Of a stretch of 64,000 nt of DNA, positions 37,277 through 45,916 are shown in pieces. Position 1 is the stretch's first letter. Each line of letters starts with the position of its first letter. The DNA is taken from NCBI RefSeq assembly GCF_001580365.1, contig NZ_CP014480.1, forward strand, positions 3,371,981-3,435,980, in the 5' to 3' direction. Made by a program: the position numbers and the translations under genes. Source of the stretch: Kocuria turfanensis. Its GTDB lineage: Bacteria; Actinomycetota; Actinomycetes; Actinomycetales; Micrococcaceae. A model generated the notes under the pieces. It searched no databases and was not told the DNA's origin. It worked only from the letters and a program-made list of their open reading frames with translations.

Positions 37277-37600
37277 ATGACTGTCCCTGCAACGACGCAG
37301 CCGACGCACGCCGTCCCGGCCGAGATCCCGCACGCGGACGGCCCCGTGCGCCACCCGCAGACCGGCGGCGGTCACCGTGCCGCTCCCTGGGAGGCGCCCG
37401 CCGCCGCTCCGGAGCCGGCGCCCCCGGCGGCGACCGCCCTGGACCCGGGACTGGCCGCGATCCTGCGCTGCCCCCTGACGGGCGGGACGCTGATCCCCGT
37501 GGACGCGGACCGCCTGATGAGCGACCGCCCGTTCCGGGACGGCGTGCACCCCGTCTATCCGATCCGCAACGGGATCGCCTGCCTGTGCCCCGACCGCTGA
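37277..37600 (+). CDS. Trm112-like zinc-ribbon-derived protein
   Basis: 107 residues. The C-terminal ~50 (ILRCPLTGGTLIPVDADRLMSD...YPIRNGIACLCPDR) are a Trm112 domain; Cys residues in RCPLTGG and CLCPDR remain, but the second Cys of the first pair is replaced. The N-terminal ~55 residues are Pro/Ala-rich linker. In related genomes this gene typically sits between phosphomannomutase and mannose-6-phosphate isomerase genes, neither of which is here. ATG 37277 has CAGGAG. Confidence 0.78.
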   Translation: MTVPATTQPTHAVPAEIPHADGPVRHPQTGGGHRAAPWEAPAAAPEPAPPAATALDPGLAAILRCPLTGGTLIPVDADRLMSDRPFRDGVHPVYPIRNGIACLCPDR

Positions 37601-37773
37601 GCGCCGGTGACCGGCGCGCCTGCCGGCGCCCTCCCTCCAGCGCCGAGCGGGGTCACGAAGCAGTTAACATTCGTACCCACGGGGCGGCCGAGTAGGTCCT
37701 GCGCGGGCCGGTGCGCCTATCGTGGGGCCCGTCCCCGAGCGCTTCCCCCCTTCCCCGCGAGGTGCCCCCCACC

Positions 37774-39084
37774 ATGCCCCTGTCCTCCCGTCCCGACCGC
37801 GCGCCCTGCGCGGTCCCGGCCCGCCGCCTGCTCGCCCTGGGCACGGTGACGGCCCTGCTCGCCACCGGCTGCGCGTACTCCGCCGGGGCCCACTCCGGTG
37901 AGCCCGCTCCCACCGCCGCGTCCTCCACCGGGTCGCCGGCGACGCCGCCCCCGAGCGCGACGCCGACCGCCACGTCCGCTGCCACGCCGGCCGCCACGGG
38001 GCCGGCCGACCCGCAGTCGGCTGGCGTCGTGGTCACGCCCGCGGACGCCGCCGTCGAGCACAACCCCGTGGACCCGGTCGTGGTGCGCACCGGCCGGGGC
38101 GAGCTGGGCGAGGTCGTGCTCGTGCCCGCCGCCGGCGGGGAGCCCGTGCCCGGGGAGCGCTCCGCGGACGGACGCACGTGGACCAGCACGGACGTGCTGG
38201 CCTTCGACACCGCGTACGTGCTGCACTGGACCGCCGCGGCCGGCGGCACCCCGAGCGCCGGCACGAGCACGTTCAGCACCGTCTCGGCGGCCCAGGAGGT
38301 CGACGCGCGGGTCAACGTGGCCGAGGGCGGAACCTACGGCACCGGTCAGATCCTGCAGTTCACCTTCTCGGAGCCCGTCCTGCACCGCGACGAGATCGAG
38401 CGGGCGATCACCGTGCGCGGCGGCGGCGACCGGGCCGGGGCCTTCCGCTGGTACTCCGACACCGTGCTGCGCTACCGGCCCGCGGAGACCTGGGAGCCGC
38501 ACTCCGAGGTGACCGTCTCCCTCGACCTGCTGGGCCTGGACGTGGGCGGCGGGATGATCGGCAACCACGACCTGCGCCGCAGCTTCTCGATCGGCGCCGA
38601 GCACTACGCCCGCGTCGACGACGCGACCAAGACGCTGACGGCCTACGTCGACGGCGAGGTCGCCGGGACGTTCCCCGTCACCCTCGGCAACCCCGACTGG
38701 CCCTCCACCACGGGCCGGAAGGTCATCATGGAGCAGGCCCCCAGCTACCTGTTCAAGGCCTCCTCGCTGAGCCTGCAGCCCGGCGACCCGCACTGGTACG
38801 AGACCTTCTGGGCCTCCAACGTGTCCCGGCTGACGGCCAGCGGCGAGTTCGTGCACCAGGCCCTGCCCTCGGCGATGCCCGTCCTGGGCCAGGCCAACGT
38901 CTCGCACGGGTGCGTGGGCATGTCCGCCGAGGGCGCGAGGTTCATCCACGACGTCTTCCGCCCCGGCGACATCGTGGAGGTCGTCGGCACCGGGTACCCG
39001 CAGGCCGACCCCGACGACGGCTACGGCGACTGGAACATCCCGCTGGAGCACTACGCCGACGAGTCGTGGAAGGGCAACTGGTGA
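37774..39084 (+). CDS. L,D-transpeptidase lipoprotein
   Basis: 436-residue exported enzyme forming 3-3 peptidoglycan crosslinks. Type II signal peptide with lipobox LATGC (Cys33), a Thr/Ala/Pro linker to ~85, two Ig-like domains (~90-285) like those of mycobacterial LdtMt2, and a C-terminal YkuD domain with HQALPSAMPVLGQANVSHGCVGM carrying the catalytic Cys380. The position after HGCV is Gly where many members have Arg or Asn. ATG 37774 has GAGGTG upstream. Confidence 0.92.
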   Translation: MPLSSRPDRAPCAVPARRLLALGTVTALLATGCAYSAGAHSGEPAPTAASSTGSPATPPPSATPTATSAATPAATGPADPQSAGVVVTPADAAVEHNPVDPVVVRTGRGELGEVVLVPAAGGEPVPGERSADGRTWTSTDVLAFDTAYVLHWTAAAGGTPSAGTSTFSTVSAAQEVDARVNVAEGGTYGTGQILQFTFSEPVLHRDEIERAITVRGGGDRAGAFRWYSDTVLRYRPAETWEPHSEVTVSLDLLGLDVGGGMIGNHDLRRSFSIGAEHYARVDDATKTLTAYVDGEVAGTFPVTLGNPDWPSTTGRKVIMEQAPSYLFKASSLSLQPGDPHWYETFWASNVSRLTASGEFVHQALPSAMPVLGQANVSHGCVGMSAEGARFIHDVFRPGDIVEVVGTGYPQADPDDGYGDWNIPLEHYADESWKGNW

Positions 39085-39184
39085 GGCGCCGCCGCTGAGG
39101 TCCCCGGTGGGTAGGATCGGGACCGACCGGCGCGGTCCCGCCCGCGCCGGAGCCCCCGAGCACCCCCGACCGAAGGACCCGCCC

Positions 39185-40246
39185 GTGCCCTCCTCCAGCA
39201 ACGACAAGGCCCCCTGGCAGCAGGCCGGCTCCGCCGCGGCGGACGCCCGGCGCGGCGAGGACCCGGTGTGGACGGGGCTGCTGCCCGCCGTCCCGCCCGC
39301 GGACCCCGCGCCGGAGCCGGGCACCGCGGCGGAGTCCGGCCGCGACGGCGCCCCCGCGCGCGAGGGCGGAACCGGACCCGCGGAGGGCACCGCGGGGGCC
39401 GCCGGGTCCGGGCGGGCCCCGGGCGGCTCCCGCGCCGTCGGCGCCGCCGACGTCGGGGAGGACGAGGAGGCGGACGCGGAGGCCCGCCGCCGGGCCGCCC
39501 TGCGCCGCGATGCGCTGGCCGACGAGCCCCGGTTCCCGCGCCTGCAGCAGGTCTTCCTGGCCCTGCTGCTGCCGCTGGCGCTGCTGGCGGCGGCGGTGCG
39601 CACGGTGGCCACGCCGCTGTTCCTGTGGTCGGAGTACCACCGGCCCGGCTTCCCCGCGGACCGCTACGGCTTCTCCACCGACGAGCGGATGGTCTACGGG
39701 TCCTACGGTCTGGACTACGTGCTGAACTGGGCGCCGCCCGAGTTCCTCGGCGGGCTCGTGGGCCCGGGCGGGGGCCGGCTCTTCCTGGGCTCGGAGGTCG
39801 CGCACATGACGGACGTGAAGATCGTCCTGCAGAGCGCCCTGGCCGCGGTCGCCGTCCTGGCCGTGCTCGGCCTCGTCTCCTCCCTGTACCTGCGGGCCAA
39901 GGCGCCGGGGGCGGCCTCGGGCGCCCTGTTCTTCGGGTCGTGGCTGACCGTGGTGCTGCTGGTGCTGCTGGCCGTGGCGGCGGTGCTGGGCTGGGAGCAG
40001 TTCTTCGCCCTGTTCCACTCGCTGTTCTTCGCGGAGGGCTCCTGGACCTTCCGGGTCTCCGACACCCTGATCCGGCTCTATCCCACCCAGTTCTGGATGG
40101 ACGCCGCGATCACGGTGGGCGCGCTGACCCTGCTGGGCGCCCTCGCCGTGATGGCCGCGACCTGGCCCACCGCGTTCCGCCGGCACCGGGCCCTCGACCG
40201 GGTGCGCCGGCGCCAGGAGCTCAAGCGGCGGCTCGCCGGGCGCTGA
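39185..40246 (+). CDS. TIGR01906/DUF1461 integral membrane protein
   Basis: 353 residues: a ~115-residue acidic Gly/Ala-rich cytoplasmic start, a helix at ~120-140, an outer loop with YHRPGFPADRYGFSTDERMVYGSYGLDYVLNW, then three more helices (~215-315) with EGSWTFRVSDTLIRLYPTQFWMDA. Matches TIGR01906; function unknown. GTG 39185 follows GAAGGAC; TAGGAT near 39111 is a likely -10. Ends 55 bp from the convergent PMT gene; that gap holds three ~15-bp GGCGGCTC repeats. Confidence 0.85.
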   Translation: MPSSSNDKAPWQQAGSAAADARRGEDPVWTGLLPAVPPADPAPEPGTAAESGRDGAPAREGGTGPAEGTAGAAGSGRAPGGSRAVGAADVGEDEEADAEARRRAALRRDALADEPRFPRLQQVFLALLLPLALLAAAVRTVATPLFLWSEYHRPGFPADRYGFSTDERMVYGSYGLDYVLNWAPPEFLGGLVGPGGGRLFLGSEVAHMTDVKIVLQSALAAVAVLAVLGLVSSLYLRAKAPGAASGALFFGSWLTVVLLVLLAVAAVLGWEQFFALFHSLFFAEGSWTFRVSDTLIRLYPTQFWMDAAITVGALTLLGALAVMAATWPTAFRRHRALDRVRRRQELKRRLAGR

Positions 40247-40300
40247 CCGGGCGGCCCGGACCCGGGCGGCTCGGTTCCGGACGGCTCGAGTCGGGGCGGC

Positions 40301-41944
40301 TCAGATCCAGGCGGCGAACCACATCCGCTCCCGCCACTGCCCGTAGGGCACCGTCTCGGCGTACCAGACGGGGGCGAAGTGGGCGCTCAGCATCAGCACC
40401 GCGGCCGTGAACACCCCGACCACCACGAGGCCCGCCCGCCGCCGGCGCACGGAGTCCTCCGGCCGGCCCAGCACCAGTCCCAGCATCCCGGCCAGCATCA
40501 GCATCAGGAACGGTTGCACGGGCAGCGCGTAGAAGTAGTACATGGTCCGCTCCGGGTACAGGAACCAGGGCAGGTACCCGGCGGCGAACACGCCGAGCAG
40601 CGCCCCCCAGCGCCAGTCCCGCCGTACCGCCCACAGCCACGCCGCCACGAGCACGGCGGCGATCCCCGTCCACCACAGCAACGGGTTGCCGATGTTGAGG
40701 ATGGCCTGCGAGCAGTGCTCCACGGTGCATCCGGCCGCACCCCGTTCGGGCGCCTCGTAGAAGTAGGAGGTGGGCCGGCCCAGGGTCAGCCACAGCCACG
40801 GCAGCGCCTCGTAGGAGTGCTCGGTGCCCAGGCCGCTGTGGAAGCCGTAGGCGGAGGAGTGGTAGGCCCACAGCGAGCGCAGGGGAGCGGGCAGCCACAG
40901 CACGCCCTCGCCCGGGTGATCCTGCGCCCACCGGCGGTCGTAGGCGCCGGTCGAGGCGAGCCAACCCGTCCACGTGAGCACGTAGGCCACCGCTCCCGTG
41001 CCGACCACCGCCAGGAACGCCGGCACGCCGTCCTTGAGCACCGCGGCCGGCAACCAGTGCCGGATCCCGGCCGTGCGGCGGGCGTTGAGGTCCCAGAGCA
41101 CCGTGAGCACCCCGAGGCCGGCGACCAGGAACAGGGCGCTCCACTTCACGCCGACCGCCAGCCCGCAGGCCACGCCCGCGGCGATCCGCCACCAGCGCAC
41201 CCCCAGCCACGGCCCCCACGCGAGGCGGCGGGCCAGCTGCGCCTCCGGCACCCGCTCGCCGGGGGGCACCCCCAGCCGGGCGACCAGGCGGCGGCGGCCG
41301 TCCCGCCGGTCCAGCAGGAGCAGGACGAAGGCGAGCAGGACGAAGAACATCAGGAACACGTCCAGCATCGCCAGCCGCGACTGCACCAGGTGCAGCCCGT
41401 CCACGGCGGTGAACAGCCCCGCGAGCGTGGCCACCGTGACCGAGCGGAAGAGCAGCCACCCGGCGGCGCACACCAGCGCGATCGACAGCGTGCCGAACAG
41501 CGCCGAGGAGAAGCGCCACCCCACGGGGTCCTCGGCGCCGACCAGCCACATCCCCCAGGCGATGAGCCACTTGCCGACCGGCGGGTGGACCACGTAGGAC
41601 GGGCCGCTCAGGGCCTCGGGCGGAGTGCCCGCCACGAACAGCTCGTCCGCGCCCTCCGGCCACTGCCGCTCGTAGCCGTAGCGCAGCAGGGAGTAGGAGT
41701 CCTTCACGTAGTACGTCTCGTCGAAGACGATCGCGTCCGGGTGGGAGAGCCCGTGGAAGCGCAGCACCCCGCCCAGCACCACGACCAGCAGCGGCGCCAG
41801 CCAGGCCAGGCGGGGCAGCGCCGCGGCGGGCGGCAGCAGCCGTTCCCGCAGGGCGTCCGGGGCGAGGGACCGGCGCAGCGTGGTCACCGGGTCCGCGGCC
41901 CGGGTCACCGGGCCGGGGGCTGGGGCGCGCACCGAGGAACTCAC
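40301..41944 (-). CDS. pmt: Dolichyl-phosphate-mannose--protein mannosyltransferase (PMT, GT39)
   Basis: 547-residue membrane enzyme that O-mannosylates exported proteins using polyprenyl-phosphate-mannose. Seen: the first-loop catalytic Asp-Glu in DAIVFDETYYVKDS (residues ~70-80), VVHPPVGKWLI, and about eleven membrane helices ending YPERTMYYFYALPVQPFLML. GTG 41944 is chosen because the only upstream ATG (41953) overlaps the TACGAT -10 box. Divergent from rsmI, a pairing common in actinobacteria. Confidence 0.9.
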   Translation of the reverse strand: MSSSVRAPAPGPVTRAADPVTTLRRSLAPDALRERLLPPAAALPRLAWLAPLLVVVLGGVLRFHGLSHPDAIVFDETYYVKDSYSLLRYGYERQWPEGADELFVAGTPPEALSGPSYVVHPPVGKWLIAWGMWLVGAEDPVGWRFSSALFGTLSIALVCAAGWLLFRSVTVATLAGLFTAVDGLHLVQSRLAMLDVFLMFFVLLAFVLLLLDRRDGRRRLVARLGVPPGERVPEAQLARRLAWGPWLGVRWWRIAAGVACGLAVGVKWSALFLVAGLGVLTVLWDLNARRTAGIRHWLPAAVLKDGVPAFLAVVGTGAVAYVLTWTGWLASTGAYDRRWAQDHPGEGVLWLPAPLRSLWAYHSSAYGFHSGLGTEHSYEALPWLWLTLGRPTSYFYEAPERGAAGCTVEHCSQAILNIGNPLLWWTGIAAVLVAAWLWAVRRDWRWGALLGVFAAGYLPWFLYPERTMYYFYALPVQPFLMLMLAGMLGLVLGRPEDSVRRRRAGLVVVGVFTAAVLMLSAHFAPVWYAETVPYGQWRERMWFAAWI

Positions 41945-41951
41945 GGAAGTC

Positions 41952-41957
41952 ATCGTA
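41952..41957 (-). promoter_or_regulatory. -10 box TACGAT of PMT gene (leaderless type)
   Basis: Minus strand, seven-base spacer to GTG 41944; overlaps an in-frame ATG exactly as at the prepilin peptidase gene. Confidence 0.5.
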
Positions 41958-42014
41958 GGGGACGGCTCCCGCCCGCCCCGGACGTCCGCGGGGGAGTGCC
42001 CCGGGGCCGGGCCG

Positions 42015-42020
42015 TAGAGT
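42015..42020 (+). promoter_or_regulatory. -10 box TAGAGT of rsmI (leaderless type)
   Basis: Six-base spacer to GTG 42027. Confidence 0.5.
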
Positions 42021-42026
42021 GGACCC

Positions 42027-42932
42027 GTGCACACCGAACCCCACGACGACGCCCCGACCGCCGCCCCCGCCGACCCGGCCGGCGGCACCGCGGGCCCCGG
42101 GCGGGTCGTGCTGGCGGGCACCCCGATCGGCAACCTCGGGGACGCCCCGCCCCGGCTGCGGGAGGCCCTGGAGACCGCGGACGTGCTCGCCGTCGAGGAC
42201 ACCCGCAGGCTGCGCCGGCTCACCGCCGGCCTCGGCGTCACCACCCGCGGGCGGGTGCTGACCCACCACGAGCACAACGAGGCCGGGCGGGTCGCCGAGC
42301 TGCTCGACGCCGTGCGCTCGGGGGCCACCGTGCTGGTCCTCTCCGACGCCGGGATGCCCACCGTCTCCGACCCGGGCTACCGGCTGGCCGAGGCCGCCGC
42401 GGCGGAGGGCCTGACCGTGACCGCCGTGCCCGGCCCCTCCGCGGTGCTCACGGCCCTGGCGGTGTCCGGGCTGCCCACCGACCGGTTCACGTTCGAGGGC
42501 TTCCTGCCGCGCAAGTCCTCCGAGCGGGCCGCCCGCCTGGCCGAGCTCGTCGGCGAGCGCCGCACCATGGTCTTCTACGAGGCCCCGCACCGGCTCGCGG
42601 TCATGCTGACCGCGCTGCAGGAGGCGTTCGGGCCCGGGCGCCGGGCGGTCGTCGCCCGGGAGCTCACCAAGCTGCACGAGGAGGTCGTGCGGGGTTCCCT
42701 CGCCGAGCTCCTCGACTGGTGCGCCGAGGGCCAGGTGCGCGGGGAGATCGCCGTCGTCGTCGCCGGTGCCCCGGCCCCCGAGGCGGCCCGCCCCGAGGAC
42801 CTCGTGGCCGAGGTCGAGGCCCTCGTGGCCGGAGGCGCCCGGCTGAAGGACGCCGCCGGGGAGGTCGCCGCCCGCTCCGGCGTGGGCAAGCGGGAGCTCT
42901 ACGAGACGGTGCTGGCCGCCCGCAGGGGCTGA
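42027..42932 (+). CDS. rsmI: 16S rRNA (cytidine-1402-2'-O)-methyltransferase
   Basis: 301-residue SAM-dependent tetrapyrrole-methylase-fold enzyme acting in the ribosomal P site. Seen: VLAGTPIGNLGDAPPRLREAL at ~28-48, VLAVEDTRRLRRL, LSDAGMPTVSDPGYRL, VPGPSAVLTALAVSGLPTDRFTFEGFLPRKS, and MVFYEAPHRL. A ~22-residue acidic extension precedes the domain. GTG 42027. Confidence 0.94.
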   Translation: MHTEPHDDAPTAAPADPAGGTAGPGRVVLAGTPIGNLGDAPPRLREALETADVLAVEDTRRLRRLTAGLGVTTRGRVLTHHEHNEAGRVAELLDAVRSGATVLVLSDAGMPTVSDPGYRLAEAAAAEGLTVTAVPGPSAVLTALAVSGLPTDRFTFEGFLPRKSSERAARLAELVGERRTMVFYEAPHRLAVMLTALQEAFGPGRRAVVARELTKLHEEVVRGSLAELLDWCAEGQVRGEIAVVVAGAPAPEAARPEDLVAEVEALVAGGARLKDAAGEVAARSGVGKRELYETVLAARRG

Positions 42933-43095
42933 GGCCGGCGCCTCACCGCGGCCCCTCACTGCGGGGCCCGTCCCGGGTGCGCCCGAGTTGACCCGGTGGT
43001 GCCGGCACCGTCACGGCACGGAAACACGGCTCGCCCAGAATCGGGGAGAGCCGGGTCCCCGGCACCTCCCGTCCTTCCCGCATCGGAGCCATGCC

Positions 43096-43938
43096 ATGTC
43101 CTACGTGCATCCCTCGGACTTCGTCACGAAGATGATCGACGCCGGTGAGGCGAAGGTCTTCATGTCCACCCGGGACACCTTGATCCGGGCGTTCATGGCC
43201 GGGGCCATCCTGGCCCTGGCCGCGGCGTTCGCCGTGACCGTCACCGTGCAGACCGGTCAGGCGGTGGTCGGGGCGCTGCTCTTCCCGGTCGGCTTCTGCC
43301 TGCTGTACCTGCTCGGCTTCGACCTGCTGACCGGGGTGTTCACCCTGGTGCCCCTGGCCCTGATCGACAAGCGTCCCGGCGTCACGGTGCGGTCGATGCT
43401 GCGCAACTGGGGGCTCGTCTTCCTCGGCAACTTCGCCGGGGCGTTCACCGTGGCCGTCATGATGGCGATCATCTTCACCTACGGCTTCTCCACCGCGCCC
43501 GACGAGGTCGGACAGGCCATCGGCTCGATCGGGGAGGGCCGCACGGTCGGCTACGCCGACTACGGCGCCGCCGGGATGCTGACCCTGTTCGTCCGGGCCG
43601 TGCTGTGCAACTGGATGGTCTCCACCGGTGTGGTCGCCGCGATGATGTCCACGAGCGTCTCCGGCAAGGTGATCGCCATGTGGATGCCCATCCTGCTCTT
43701 CTTCTACATGGGCTTCGAGCACTCGATCGTCAACATGTTCCTGTTCCCCTCCGGCCTGATCCTCGGCGGCGACTTCTCCGTCATGGACTACCTGGTGTGG
43801 AACGAGATCCCCACCGTGCTCGGCAACCTGGTGGGCGGGCTGACCTTCGTGGGGCTCACCCTCTACGCCACCCACGCCCGGACGGGCCTCACCCGCCCCC
43901 GCCCGGTGGCCCACGACGTGCCCGTCGCCGCGGAGTGA
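43096..43938 (+). CDS. Formate/nitrite transporter (FNT) family channel
   Basis: 280-residue pentameric anion channel family with six helices. Seen: N-terminal PSDFVTKMIDAGEAKV, MAGAILALAAAFAVTV, FPVGFCLLYLLGFDLLTGVFTLVPL, RNWGLVFLGNFAGAF, CNWMVSTGVVAAMM and the central-pore MGFEHSIVNMFLFPSGLI with the conserved His. Substrate could be nitrite, formate, bicarbonate or, given the cyanase gene 1.4 kb downstream in the same direction, cyanate (inference). The two genes are now separated by an IS. ATG 43096 follows CGGAG. Confidence 0.9.
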   Translation: MSYVHPSDFVTKMIDAGEAKVFMSTRDTLIRAFMAGAILALAAAFAVTVTVQTGQAVVGALLFPVGFCLLYLLGFDLLTGVFTLVPLALIDKRPGVTVRSMLRNWGLVFLGNFAGAFTVAVMMAIIFTYGFSTAPDEVGQAIGSIGEGRTVGYADYGAAGMLTLFVRAVLCNWMVSTGVVAAMMSTSVSGKVIAMWMPILLFFYMGFEHSIVNMFLFPSGLILGGDFSVMDYLVWNEIPTVLGNLVGGLTFVGLTLYATHARTGLTRPRPVAHDVPVAAE

Positions 43939-44022
43939 CCCGCCGCCGGCCGCACCTGCCGGTCACCTTCGTCGGCCGTGCCCGTCGGCCGTGCCCGTCG
44001 CCCGCATCCGTCGGCTGTGCAC

Positions 44023-45033
44023 CTAGGTGTAAGAGGGCGTGACGTTATTGACTCGGGCCGGGGTGCGTGAGGCCGGGGGCTGATCGCCGCAGGCGGTGTG
44101 GGGCCGATGGTAATTGAAGTGATTCACCCAGACCACGATGGCGTCCCGGCGGGCCTGCTCGCTGGCGTAGGGGCGGACGTAGAGCACCTCGTCGGCCAGC
44201 AGCCGGTTGAACCGTTCGACCTTCCCGTTGTGCCGGGGCGTGTAGGGGCGGATGCGCTGGTGCCGGCCGGCGAGGGCCTCCACGGTGCGGGTGAAGTCGC
44301 GGGCCTTGTAGTTGGCGCCGTTGTCGGTGACCACCCGGTGCAGCCGGGTGATGCCGTGGGCGGCGAAGAACGCCCGGGCTCGGCAGAAGAATCCGATCGT
44401 CGTCACCGCCTTCTCATCGGCCAGAGCCTCGGTGTAGGCCAGCCTCGAGAAGCCGTCCACGGCCGAGTGCAGGTAGGTGTAGCCGACCTTCGCCCCGGGT
44501 CCGCGCTTGGCCGCCTTCGCCGCCGTACTGCCGCGGCCGTGGGCGCGCCAGCCGCCGCCGTCGGGGATCCGCCCGACCTTCTTCACATCCAGGTGGACCA
44601 TGTGCCCGGGCCAGGCGGCACGGATCCGCTGGGGTGGGCGTCGCAGGTCGTCCCCCGCCGGGGTGAGGTCGCGCAGCCGGGAGATGCCCAGGCGGGCCAG
44701 CCAGCGACCGACCGTGCGCAGGTGCATTTCATGGCCGAGACCGAGCAGGTGGCGGTGGATGCGTCGGGCGGACCATTTCCGGTCTCGCCGGAGGGACTCG
44801 ATGAGCTCCACGACGGCCGCCGGGGTGCGCTGAGGGCTGCGCCGGGGAGTCGAGGGCCGGTCGGCCAACCCAGCTTCGCCGGATTCGAGGTAGCGGGCCA
44901 CCCACGTGGCCACCGTGGGTCGGCTGACGCGGAACTCGGTGGCCACGTGGGCCTTGGGGATCCCGTCGTCGAGGTGGCGCAGGACCATGCGCAGCCGGCC
45001 GGTCGGGGTCAGGGGTGCGTTAACGTGGGGCAT
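44023..45033 (-). CDS. IS481-family transposase
   Basis: 336 residues: N-terminal helix-turn-helix (IPKAHVATEFRVSRPTVATWV), then an integrase/DDE core with HLDVKKVGRIP (first Asp), RVVTDNGANYKA (second Asp) and GKVERFNRLLADE (Glu). The final TAG is not inside the element: the frame crosses the left end and stops in the CCTAGG target duplication. Full length, probably active. The final residues before the stop read VTPSYT. Confidence 0.93.
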   Translation of the reverse strand: MPHVNAPLTPTGRLRMVLRHLDDGIPKAHVATEFRVSRPTVATWVARYLESGEAGLADRPSTPRRSPQRTPAAVVELIESLRRDRKWSARRIHRHLLGLGHEMHLRTVGRWLARLGISRLRDLTPAGDDLRRPPQRIRAAWPGHMVHLDVKKVGRIPDGGGWRAHGRGSTAAKAAKRGPGAKVGYTYLHSAVDGFSRLAYTEALADEKAVTTIGFFCRARAFFAAHGITRLHRVVTDNGANYKARDFTRTVEALAGRHQRIRPYTPRHNGKVERFNRLLADEVLYVRPYASEQARRDAIVVWVNHFNYHRPHTACGDQPPASRTPARVNNVTPSYT

Positions 45034-45145
45034 GAACGGGCTCTCTTGCTGCGGACGGACGGTGTAGGAACTTCCATCCTGTGGCGAGGAGCCCGTTCCT
45101 CATCTCACCGGCACACCCGTGGCAAGAACCTCATGCCCCACAACA
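44028..45145 (-). mobile_element. IS481-family insertion sequence, 1118 bp
   Basis: Ends TGTAAGAGGGCG (left) and CCCCACAACA (right) are imperfect inverted repeats, 17 of the first 25 bases matching. It is flanked by a direct 6-bp CCTAGG (44022-44027 and 45146-45151), agreeing with the NCTAGN target known for IS481. It carries one transposase gene. It looks intact, with a clean duplication, which suggests a fairly recent insertion. Confidence 0.88.
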
Positions 45146-45336
45146 CCTAGGCCGCACCCGTCGGCTGTGCTCGTCGGCCGCACCCGTCGGCACCGTCCCG
45201 CAGACCCGGACCGCCGAACGGATTCGAGAAGCCGCCCCTGGAGCTTCCCGGGGAGGGACCTGCCCTCCGGGCCCGAGTCCTCCGCACCGAACGTCCTTCC
45301 GCCCTTCCGCCATTTACGCCATATCGAGGAGCACAG

Positions 45337-45786
45337 ATGACCCCCATCATGACCAGATCCGACGCCGTCGAGCTCGTGGTCGCCGCCCGGTTGCGGCGCG
45401 GACTGTCCTGGCACGAGATCGCCGAGCAGATCGGCGCCGCACCGGTGTGGACCACCGCCGCGCTGCTCGGGCAGCACCCGCTGAGCGCGGAACAGGCCGG
45501 CCGGGTGTGCGAGCTCCTCGGGCTGGACGGGACGGTGGCCGAGAGCCTGCAGCGGCAGCCGTCCCGGGGCGCCGACCCGGCACGCATGGCCGACCCCACG
45601 ATCTACCGCTTCACCGAGGCGCTGGCCGTCTACGGACCGGCCCTCAAGGAGCTCATCCACGAGGAGTTCGGGGACGGGATCATGAGCGCGATCAACTTCC
45701 GGGTCGACGTCTCCCGCCGCCCGGACCCGGACGGCGACCGCGTCGTGGTCACCTTCGACGGGAAGTTCCTCGACTACAAGTGGTGA
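45337..45786 (+). CDS. cynS: Cyanate hydratase (cyanase)
   Basis: 149-residue enzyme decomposing cyanate with bicarbonate to ammonia and CO2. Catalytic Arg91, Glu94 and Ser117 show the exact spacing of the E. coli triad (96/99/122): IYRFTEAL and GIMSAINF. The N-terminal half is the family helix-turn-helix-like domain (residues ~10-75). ATG 45337 has GAGGAG. The FNT gene upstream may once have been cotranscribed; the IS now lies between, so expression depends on a promoter within or after it. Confidence 0.94.
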   Translation: MTPIMTRSDAVELVVAARLRRGLSWHEIAEQIGAAPVWTTAALLGQHPLSAEQAGRVCELLGLDGTVAESLQRQPSRGADPARMADPTIYRFTEALAVYGPALKELIHEEFGDGIMSAINFRVDVSRRPDPDGDRVVVTFDGKFLDYKW

Positions 45787-45846
45787 GCTCGTCGTTCCCA
45801 CTCCCTCTCCGGGCGCCCTGAGCCCCGAGGCGATGCCCCTCGAGCG

Positions 45847-45916
45847 CCGAGTCCCCCATGAGCTCGCAATTCCCCCCGATCAGACGGGGGGAATTGCGAG
45901 CTCATGGGGGACTCGG
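45847..45916. repeat. Perfect palindrome with 31-bp arms
   Basis: Left arm 45847-45877 and right arm 45886-45916 are exact complements over 31 bp with an 8-nt loop. Begins 60 bp after cynS and ends inside the first unit of the tandem array. Contains GAGCTCGCAATTCCCCCC, AT-richer than the surroundings. Confidence 0.85.

Larger units (their letters stand above)
43970..45197. repeat. 13-bp tandem repeat array split by the IS
   Basis: Units of 13 bp based on CGTCGGCCGTGCC: 43970-43982, 43983-43995, 43996-44008, 44009-44021, then a diverged unit CCTAGGCCGCACC (44022-44027 continuing at 45146-45158), and 45159-45171, 45172-45184, 45185-45197. Removing the IS restores eight units in register. Likely a spacer VNTR between the FNT and cyanase genes. 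Confidence 0.75.

Noticed and set aside
40247..40300. GGCGGCTC short repeats between TIGR01906 and PMT genes
   Set aside because: Only three imperfect ~15-bp copies in a 54-bp gap; too little to distinguish from chance in this composition.
44022..45151. CCTAGG repeats as phage or integron attachment sites
   Set aside because: They are explained as the 6-bp target duplication of the IS481-type element.
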